Source: Ursus arctos (Eukaryota; Chordata; Mammalia; Carnivora; Ursidae). Taken from it: a DNA stretch of 64,000 bases. The stretch lies in NCBI RefSeq assembly GCF_023065955.2, contig NW_026623100.1, positions 69,258,727 through 69,322,726 on the forward strand, given 5' to 3'. The notes beneath the pieces are model-generated. The model made no database searches. It was not told the DNA's origin and was given only the letters and a program-made list of their open reading frames with translations. Made by a program: the position numbers and the translations under genes. Shown here piece by piece: positions 55,771 through 64,000 of the stretch. The first letter of the stretch is position 1. The number at the start of each line of letters is the position of its first letter.

Positions 55771-57061
55771 TGTAATGACCTCCATAAAAGCAGAAAGCAA
55801 AGAGATCTCTAGCAGAGATTCTGTAGTTTCCGAAACTAAGTCTAAGATAGTTCACTGTCAGAGATCACTGGCTGACAAGTGAACTCTATGACAAATCTGT
55901 GATATCTGACAACTGAAGACAATTCTATGTTAAAAAAAAAAAAAAAAAGGTACAAAATTACCACCCCCCAAAAAAGAAAAAAAAGGAGACTAGCAACGTA
56001 TTCATGTATTTTAAAAGTATCCACTGGAAATATGAACTTTGGAAATACTTAACTTCAGGCCATTTCTCAATCTTCCCTAAGAAAGAATTTCTTCCACCTC
56101 TCCCCGGAAATGATCATGTATCTGGGGCTTCTTGCATCACCTAGCATGTACTGGAGGATTGTAATGGTACATTTCCTAAAATTTTCCATTTCCTGACAAG
56201 TGCCAAACTCCAAATATAATATCAAACTCCAAAGAGGATAACACAGAGTGGTCCCTGGCTTTATTAACACAGTACATTTGACTTTGGATTACCAAGTTCT
56301 GCCGAGAAGGAAACCCTCAAATGGAAGACTTCAAGTGCATCCAAGATGGAATCATATATCACCATTCACTTTCTCGAATCATTAGTCAGTGGATTTTGTA
56401 TATTACTATCAATATATACCATCTATTATTTTAAAACAGGTCATTGGAATCTTTACAGTTATGTATCACCAGCACCTAAATTTAGACGTAGGCAATCGAG
56501 AGCTGCAGGACTGTGTGACGATGGGTGATTACGAAACAGATTCATACTTTAAATTTTATTCTTTGTTCTCAACACTTTATTGAGAAAAGAGGAAATCTTA
56601 GTTCTTAACCAGGAATATATAGTTGCTGAATGATGGATGGAATGCTGCCATCTCTTGGTAATCTAGTACAGAGGAAACAGTTTCCAGAAAAGTGATTTTG
56701 CATTTTTATTGGCTGAAGGCAATGCAGTTAAGAAGTATAATTCTACTCTTCTGGTGTCAGAACAATCTATAATTACTGTTATTATTTTTAGCATTTAATG
56801 CTTACGGTGCATATTGAAGCTATTCCCTGACAATAATACCATATTAAAAAGAATCCATCACATGGTTTGAATGCCCTAGCTTTCACGAAGGAAGATCTAA
56901 ATTAGGTTGGTCCAGCATTTCCTCTCACAAATCTATCTTTTGGATCTGTACTGAGTACTCGCTCAGTAAAGCTCACAAGCTATGCATGACCCCTTTGAGT
57001 TCTGGGCATCACCCAAATGTTCTCTCTTTCAACATACATACAGATAGGCTCACCCTTCAGA
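55771..57061. other. Unassigned sequence
   Basis: A poly-A run at 55931-55948 and a CCCCCC/AAAA stretch near 55960-55985. No SINE body recognised. No exon. Confidence 0.5.
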
Positions 57062-57280
57062 TTGGCTTTTGATAGAATCAAAAAGCTGGGATTCAGAAAA
57101 CCGTGGCTCTTATTGGTCCTACAACTTTAGCCAAGCAAGTCACATCTCCTCAGTATTCTTAATCTGCAAAGTGGTGACAAGCAATCTCTATTCTTCCTAC
57201 CTCATGATGTTACTATACGGATCAAACGGAACTTGTGAACATGTTCTGTGAGGAGCAAAGCACTGTACTTAGGTCAAAGA
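57062..57280 (+). mobile_element. MIR SINE
   Basis: 'aaagctgggattcagaaaaccgtggctcttattggtcctacaactttagccaagcaagtcacatctcctcagtattcttaatctgcaaagtgg' then 'cctacctcatgatgttactatacggatcaaacggaac'. MIR blocks in order. Confidence 0.85.
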
Positions 57281-57559
57281 TGATCAGAGAGGGAATGACA
57301 CTGCTCTTGTTCTTTGGAGATTAATAAACCTAAATGACTTTTATTTGGCTTTGGTCACAGCTGATTACCATTTTTCTCAGAGTTGAGCATCTGATGATAC
57401 CAATAAAACAATATCAACAAGCTGGTAGGCTTACCAAGGTGGCATTATCATTTACAAGCTGTCAGGCAATTCAAATTTGTCAAAGGATCATTTCAACTCA
57501 TGGCCCTAGAGTATAACTTTGGCCACTCGAAGACACAGCATATTAAAGATAGCCTGGGA
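57281..57559. other. Unassigned sequence
   Basis: No recognised feature. Confidence 0.45.
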
Positions 57560-57780
57560 AGCTGGGGGAAACATCCTGCCTTATTGTCATTGTATTATAT
57601 CTACAATATACCTTCCATAGACATAATCACTTTATTAGAGATACCTGCTCACATTCTGGCTTATTCCAAACACCACATCCTCCTTGGTTACTAATGTGTG
57701 CCTCAGCAGAACTTAACACCGTACCTGGGGCTGTATTTGTTACATAAATATTTATTTTATTGTTAAACTGAAATGAATTA
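57560..57780 (+). mobile_element. Possible L2 LINE 3' end
   Basis: 'tgtgcctcagcagaacttaacaccgtacctggggctgtatttgttacataaatatttattttattg' parallels the L2 end 'agcacagtgcctggcacatagtaggtgctcaataaatatttgttg'. Confidence 0.5.
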
Positions 57781-59799
57781 AGTATTATTAACCATTCTCT
57801 ATATTTTGAGTGCTAAACAGTGAAGAGGAGCGACTTAAATTCTAAGTGTGGTCTGCACATTAGAGAAGATGTACCCATTTTGGGAAAATGTAGAATTTTG
57901 GGGAGAGAAAATAAATCGAGAACACAAAGCAGTGTGTTGCTTGTATTTTTCTGAAGTCTGAAAATATATTGATGGGAAATAGAAAAGTCATGTTATTTGG
58001 GAGTAAGTAAATTGGGGGGACAGGAAAGATTCTGTGCTTCGTTATAAGTCAATAAAATGGAAAGTCACTGCTAGCACAGACGTTGGGATCTTGAATTGCC
58101 CCAGAAAAAGCATAATGCTCATAACAAATTTAATAGGTTCACTCTAAGCTGTGTATTTATACATCTGACATATTATATTAAGTTACAAGCTATTCACTTA
58201 GAGGATCATGGAGAACTTTACATAGAATGGCAACTAACTTAAAAGATTCTGGGGGAAAATGACATGTAGGAACAAAGGAAGAAATTGAATAGGGATACAA
58301 AAGAGAAAACAGATTTTCAAGAGATATGTCAACTATATTCAGATATTAGAAAACTTTCCTTTGAAAAATATTGAGAATTGATGCATAAGTCCAGAAAGTA
58401 AGAATTAATGTCACTGGAAAGAAAAGACAAGGAAGTGCCTCCTCAATCTAAAATAAAGTAAAACAACAGCAGCGGAACTTTCTGAGGGGGATCTCAAATG
58501 ATACAATGAGCTGTCCAAGGTAGAGATGAGCTTCTTGCCCCAGCTGTATTTTAGTACAGGACAGAGGAAGATGGGGGCCACTGGCAGGATGTTAATAGAA
58601 GATTTTTTCATGAAGCAAAGGTCCTCCCTATGTGAAATAATAACCTCTCGCATTGTAAAATAAATATGCACTACGAATATAGTACTTCTCAATGATATGT
58701 TTATGAATATCACTTAAAGATGTTATTAAAAACTATGGCTTAAAAAGGAAATAGGGAAAGTGGAATCCTCAACAGTGAAAGGATAAAACAAATTTGCAAA
58801 TTTTGACAGAATCCCTAGCTATGAGTCGTAGCTAGCTGCTGCAGGGTCAGCATTTATGTACTAACTCTATGGTATAACATTTAACTAGGTGCCATCTGTA
58901 ATCTATAGGTAGGGAGGTCGCCTTCCATATAATCACTAAATGCAGTCTTTCATCAAGGTGAGTTTGTCTTATATTTAGATAAAATGATTATAAGTGTTTG
59001 CTTTTGAGATTGTAACATCCTCTGTACCAGCTCTCCTGCCTAGTACATAATTAACCTGTCAACCCACCCTGCAGTAATAAGTGTGATAGACAGGAAATAT
59101 ATTAGGAAGGAACTTTTGTGTGATGTGCTTTCAAGCCCTCCTTTCTCCTTCAACTATCTTTCCTTTTAATTAGCACTTGGGTAACAGCATACCATAATGA
59201 ATTACCATATTACTGTTATCAATAAAAATTATTTTGGGTCTAAAGTAGTCATTAAGATGAAATGTGTAAGACCTGTTCTGGATAGTTTGTAGGGAGATAG
59301 CAGTTGGAAATCAAATCTCTGTTTTGTATATTAATTTTAAAAGATTCACATAATGTCCAGATTTGTGAACACATATTTACTAAACATAAAGATATGAATG
59401 TATGGGACATAAAGAAAAGGGAATAAATCCATGCATCTGGAGAGAATACAGCACTGATGTATTAAAGAAGACATTTTTGTTAAAGACTGCATATTGAGCA
59501 AACGCATTTGTCTCTGCTACCTCTCTAGAGACCCAACTGAAACAACAGCAAGGGGACTATTTGTACCCCAAATACAAAAGGAATGGGAGAAAGGTTGATA
59601 ATAACCAAATGCTGCAACAAGAAAGCAGAAGAATGAGTGACTCTAACCAGATGAGAGCATATTGAACACTCAACTGGTAATAGAGAAAAGAGGGGTAATC
59701 CGATTTACCTCCCACAAAAAAGTCTCCTGTAAGCTTAAGATTACCAAAGCCAGCCATCTAGAAGGGACGAAGAGAAAAAAGGTTAGGTAAAGACTTTTT
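57781..59799. other. Large unassigned AT-rich block
   Basis: About 2 kb without a named repeat, exon or RNA gene. The right part (59500-59800) may already be the worn 5' end of the LINE that follows. Confidence 0.45.
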
Positions 59800-61785
59800 T
59801 ATCAAGCTAGGTCAGAGATTCCCTTCTCCTCTTGGATCAACTGGGCAACTTTCTTCCCACACTATGCTAGCAGATTGGAGGTGGAGGCATTATCCCTGGA
59901 GATGGTAAAAGACCAGAAAGAGTTGAGAGCAAAGATACAATATGCCACTCTCCTCCCACAAGGCTCTAAGATTGTAGGCAGCCAGAATTATACAATCCAA
60001 GCAGAAAATTCTCAGTCCGAGAAAAAACTTAAAGCTCCAGTGAAAAGCTTAACCGGTTCCACTTATAATAAAACCTACCCAATATGCATACCTGATTAGC
60101 ATCTAATCAGGCTTTTTGTGTCATTCTCTTAAATGAACATGTAGATTAAAAAAAAAAAAAAACAAGACCAAGAAATCCAAGGAAAATTGCATGCGGAAGA
60201 CAAAGAACAAAACAAACAGTAAAAATGCAATGAAGGAAACAAACAAACAAAAAATCATCTAAGAGAGCAAAACTGAAAAAAGAAAAAAGCCCACTACCCT
60301 AATCATATCCTTAGTGAAATAAAAGAAAATATTGCATCCCCCAAATAGTAACAGACTGTCTTACAGCGAAGATAACCAGAGGTAAAGGAATAGCTGAAAA
60401 TGGGTGCAAGAAGGAAAAAGTAAACGCTAAATAGATGGATTGAACCACAGTTGTGAATAGTTGTAGGTATCCTCCAGAAAGTGGAAGAGAGGATGGAGAC
60501 CAGTGAATTGAAATGAAAATAAAAACAAAAAATTAAAATTATAATTAGGTTAAGATTACTACAAGAGGTTTCATACATAAACAATAAAAATAGTAAAATA
60601 ATTCAAAAGAGTTTCTTAGACATGATTATCTGAGCTCCTAGAATGAAGAGTGTCATCAAGCTCCCTGCAAAAATGAATAAAATATACTACAAAATATACC
60701 ACATCATGAAATTTTAGAACACTGGAATAAAAAAGAAAAATCTGAAAACTGAAAAGATAAAAGAAAAAAAAAAAAGCAAGCTACATCAAAGAATGGAGAA
60801 TAAGAAAAGCTTCACACTCCTCAAAAGTAGTGCCTGAATTTATAAGATAATGGAACAAAGCCTTCAAAACTTTGAGGAAAAATTATTTCCAATTTTGAAT
60901 TCTTTAGTCAGCTAAGCTCTCACTGAAATAGGAGTATAAATAAAAGCATTTGAGACATGTAATGTCATAGATTTGCCTTCCATATACCCTTTCTCAGGAA
61001 AGTGCTAGAAGAGGTGTTACACCAAAATAAATAAACCAGAAAATGAAAAGACATGGGATCTGGGAATCAAGGCAGATAAAGGAAACCCCCAACCTGATAA
61101 TGGGAGGAGATGTGGTAATAAAGCTGTTTCTCAGTCCTAGAGATAAACCTGTTCAGATTGGAGCAGGTCAGGGGAACCAAAAACAAACAAACAAACAAAA
61201 AGCAAAACAAGAGATTCTTCAAGAAGATGAAAAGTGACCAAAGATATGATATATGATGTGTTTTAACATATTGAGAAGAGATTTATACATCATAGGTAAG
61301 AGTTTAATGATGAATTAGTGGTAAGATCATGGAACATTAAACATATATTAAAAAAAGAATATTCTTAATTCCTGAGAAACCAAGAAGTTTTGCAAGAAAG
61401 AAAAAAAGAGGTCATGATCTAGTACGTGGCTTCATTGCGAATAACACAGTCATAATTCTGCTCTAACCAAAATTAAGTCATAATTACAGCGGTAGGATGG
61501 GGTGGGAAGTGAACATGTGGAAGGCGAGCAGCAAACAAACAAAACAAACACACCCTAGCACTTTCTCTCACACAGTGGGAAGTCAACAGATAACGCTTTA
61601 AATGGTAAAACCAGGAACTGTCAATGTAAGTTTGGCATTAACGAGAAGGTAGATAACAAAGGAAAGCAAAAATATTTAAAAGCTGCCAGTTTCTGGAGCA
61701 GTAAGTGAATGGGGGTGGGAAGACTATCATATTTCTCATAATTAATCTTGTTGAATTTGTGGGAAATAAAAAAAAATGTATTGCG
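59800..61785 (+). mobile_element. HAL1/L1M-type ancient LINE
   Basis: Best in 60690-61200: 'cttcacactcctcaaaagtagtgcctgaatttataagataatggaacaaagccttcaaaactttgaggaaaaattatttccaattttgaattctttagtcagctaa', 'catagatttgccttccatataccctttctcagg' and 'ggtgttacaccaaaataaataaaccagaaaatgaaaagacatgggatc', phrases of the HAL1/old L1 3' half. It ends in 'gtgggaaataaaaaaaaatg' near 61785. The 5' limit is uncertain. Every frame is broken and there is no functional ORF. Confidence 0.7.
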
Positions 61786-62989
61786 CGTCTACAAAGTTCA
61801 GACTCATAACTACACATTCTCTTTCGACAAGCCTGAAGCTAGCCTCAGGGACAGAAGGACCTTGTTAGAAGGTACCAGCGAAGATAACATCTTCTGTTGA
61901 GCTATTTTGAGGACACAAAGCCTCCGGGGGAGACCACAAGTAGCCAGGGGAAGCAGCAGAATTAAGAGGCAATGTTTAAATCCCACTCCTCATTTTTGCA
62001 GAATGAGAAATGTTCTCATTTTCTGCTCCCCATGAGAGAAGGGCACGGAAACACTTTCTGCTTTCTTCCATGACCTCTGATGAAATGAAGAGAAGGCACT
62101 GAGTGTATACGGCTCAGTTGCTTCTGGGGATGTTTACTCTTTCTGCGTGGACTGCCCTCAGGACACAGGTGTCCTCCGGTTGCCCCAGGGCTTGTATTCC
62201 AGGCAGCGTCCGCCCCCGACACTGCACAGGGAGACCTACAGTTTGGGGGATATGTCCAGTTCTAGAGAGGAGGCATATCATACAGGGTGATTATTGAATG
62301 ATATAACTCTACCTTCTCCAATTCACCTTTATCAGGAATACATCTAACATGTTAACTCCAAGTGTATGATTCCTGTAACTTACATCTCAAGTGGCTTCAA
62401 ACTCAGGAGAAAAATGAAGAGCCTGTTTTTACTGAATACCCCCTCGAGACCCAGCAGACAATACTGCCGTCCAGGATACTGTGTGCTCCTCACCAAGTGA
62501 TAGCGCTGGTCATGATGAGTGTGGGGATGCTGCCATGTGCTGCCGGTGCTCCCTTCAGAAGTGAAGACCCTAGTTCCCAGCTGCGGGAGAGCTGCTTAAC
62601 AGCGGCCTTCTTCAGGAGTTGCTTCCCTAAAGAGAGTTGCCTTACGCAAAGATGCATCCCTTCGCCAAAGCAAACAACATCCACTGACTGGCTAAGGTAA
62701 GGCTAAAGGCCCAGGCCTTCACTGTGTCTCTGGAAAACTCTAAACAGCCATCTCAGGGTCAGAGCTCTCTATGAGGTCAGCAGCAATCTGGATGGAAACT
62801 TTATCACAACGTAACTTCTCCCTCTGACAAAGCCTGCTTCCTTCCCAATGCTGCCCAATCCTACTTCCTTCAAAAGCTGATCGCAACAGCACTCCATAAC
62901 AAGTTTCCCGAAAACTTCTTTCCGTTTCAGAATTGGAAATTCAACTTTCAAGCGTGAGTAATCTGTTAGCGGATAGGTAAAACCTCCCA
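61786..62989. other. Unassigned sequence
   Basis: Moderately GC-rich at 62120-62260 and 62480-62690. The overlapping frames at 62362-62700 (+, 112 codons) and 62490-62684 (-) show no domain. No repeat family recognised. Confidence 0.45.
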
Positions 62990-62994
62990 GGCCA

Positions 62995-63165
62995 TTGATG
63001 ACTATACCAGTTAACAGCGTTTACTATGTGTCAGTTATTCTGTTAGGCGTTTTACACGCATCAGCTTCTTTAGGTGTGCATGTGATAACAACACAACAGG
63101 GAGGTATTATCATATCCAGGATGAGGACAGTAAATTTCAGAGAAGTTAAGTAACTCACAAAAACC
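62995..63165 (-). mobile_element. MIR SINE
   Basis: 'gcgtttactatgtgtcagttattctgttaggcgttttacacgcatcagcttc', 'gggaggtattatcatatccaggatgaggacagtaaatttcagagaagttaagtaactcac': inverted MIR tail and core in order. Confidence 0.9.
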
Positions 63166-63334
63166 TGAGCTGATGTGTTCATCAAGTTAACCTCTCTTCA
63201 ACTATCCTCTTAACCTTCTTACTAGAGCTCTCTCTTAAAGGAAATGCCAATTTCTAAAGCTCTGGCCCTTTAAGATTGTGAGAAGTTTGCCAAAGAGGAG
63301 ATCTCTTCAGCTAAAATTTTCTCTGCCTTATGTA

Positions 63335-63485
63335 TCTTGCCTTAGCAAGTAAACAGTTTGGATCTTAGAATCATAGTCCCAAGTCCATCACTGTCCTCCT
63401 TATGTAAACTAAGGAAAGTTAATTTTTTGAAATTTTGTTTCCTCAACTATTGGCCTGGGATAGCTGGGCTGTTATGTGAATTAAT
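63335..63485 (+). mobile_element. MIR SINE fragment
   Basis: 'cagtttggatcttagaatcatagtcccaagtccatcactgtcctccttatgtaaactaaggaaagttaattttttgaaattttgtttcctcaac' then 'gctgggctgttatgtgaattaat'. Divergent MIR. Confidence 0.65.
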
Positions 63486-64000
63486 TATAGAAGAATGAGA
63501 GAAAATAGGCGTGGGATGGAGGGAAAATATTTCCTCTCCTCCAATTTCTATAGTTCTTTTTTTTTTTTTTTCTTGAGTTATCCATGGTGCTGTCCTTTGA
63601 AACTAGGTCTTTCTGAAAGAATCTGTTTTTCATCCCCATTCATGCTCCTGGTAGGTTCCCCATGGTACTGGCTGAAGTCCTGCCCAAAGAAAATCAAGCA
63701 TAGACTACTCGAACTAAAAGCAAATTCAGAGATGACCTGTTTTAATGTTCTAAGTGATTTTGGCCTTCCACTGACTCAAGGGGTACAGAATATCTCAGAT
63801 GCTTGATATGGAGAAGTTTAACTTTTATAAATCTGTTTAGCTCAGCATAACTCAGGGTTTGGTTAGGGTGGGGATAGGATGTTCTATCTGCATTCGTAGA
63901 TGGTACTCAAAACCACTCAATACTCCATACCTCAGTTGTACCAATGATAATTTTGAAACATAGCACAGCATTGAGACACAAATCCATCAGATTCTCATCC
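63486..64000. other. Unassigned sequence to window end
   Basis: A poly-T run at about 63557-63571. The 103-codon + frame at 63495-63806 runs through that poly-T and has no recognisable domain. Confidence 0.5.

Noticed and set aside
60091..60117. Rho-independent terminator look-alike
   Set aside because: The window is a vertebrate genome with no bacterial genes nearby; the structure is reported only as a curiosity.

Overview
This window looks like an ordinary, AT-rich intergenic or intronic stretch of a mammalian nuclear genome, most likely a carnivoran of the dog/bear/weasel/seal side (Caniformia). The best evidence is lineage-specific mobile DNA. There are four tRNA-derived Can-SINE (SINEC) copies, two of them with clear target-site duplications, and several LINE-1 3' ends of the carnivore type. 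Around these lie old pan-mammalian repeats: MIR, L2, L1M, HAL1, MLT1, ERVL and MER20. This is family recognition by eye; no database search was run.

I find no convincing protein-coding exon, processed gene copy, tRNA, rRNA, CRISPR array or prokaryotic operon. The open reading frames present are short, lie mostly in repeats or pyrimidine-rich tracts, and show no recognisable cellular protein domain. The longest (154 codons, 27022-27486 +) is unrecognised and of a length that chance can give in 64 kb.

Layout. 0-9 kb: unassigned sequence with MIRs, a young Can-SINE (2171-2410), an L2 containing a C-rich tract (6110-6790) and a carnivore L1 tail (6875-7080). 9-15.3 kb: a dense nest, with a MIR followed by an L1M tail split by a young L1, another L1 tail, then a decayed ERVL provirus (about 11.2-14.8 kb) whose reverse-transcriptase active site is destroyed, and a reverse L1M tail. 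15.3-25 kb: MIRs, two more Can-SINEs, L2 fragments and an MLT1 LTR. 25-34 kb: mostly unassigned, with MIRs, L2 pieces, a short-form Can-SINE and a possible LTR. 34.5-36.4 kb: an L1 5' region on the minus strand with a 226-bp tandem duplication, then an LTR with an 88-bp internal duplication. 37-50 kb: L2-rich in both orientations, with a MER20 DNA transposon (42741-42950), an LTR end and a 1.7-kb L2 split by a foreign insert. 50-64 kb: MIRs, L2s, an L1M tail and a long HAL1/L1-like element (59.8-61.8 kb).

Nothing here behaves as a multi-gene system. The observations most worth checking are structural: nested insertions that give relative ages, internal duplications inside L1 and LTR elements, a perfect 12-bp hairpin, G-quadruplex-like tracts, candidate CTCF motifs and one locally CpG-richer block (40290-40640). 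Boundaries of old repeats are approximate, often by tens of bases.
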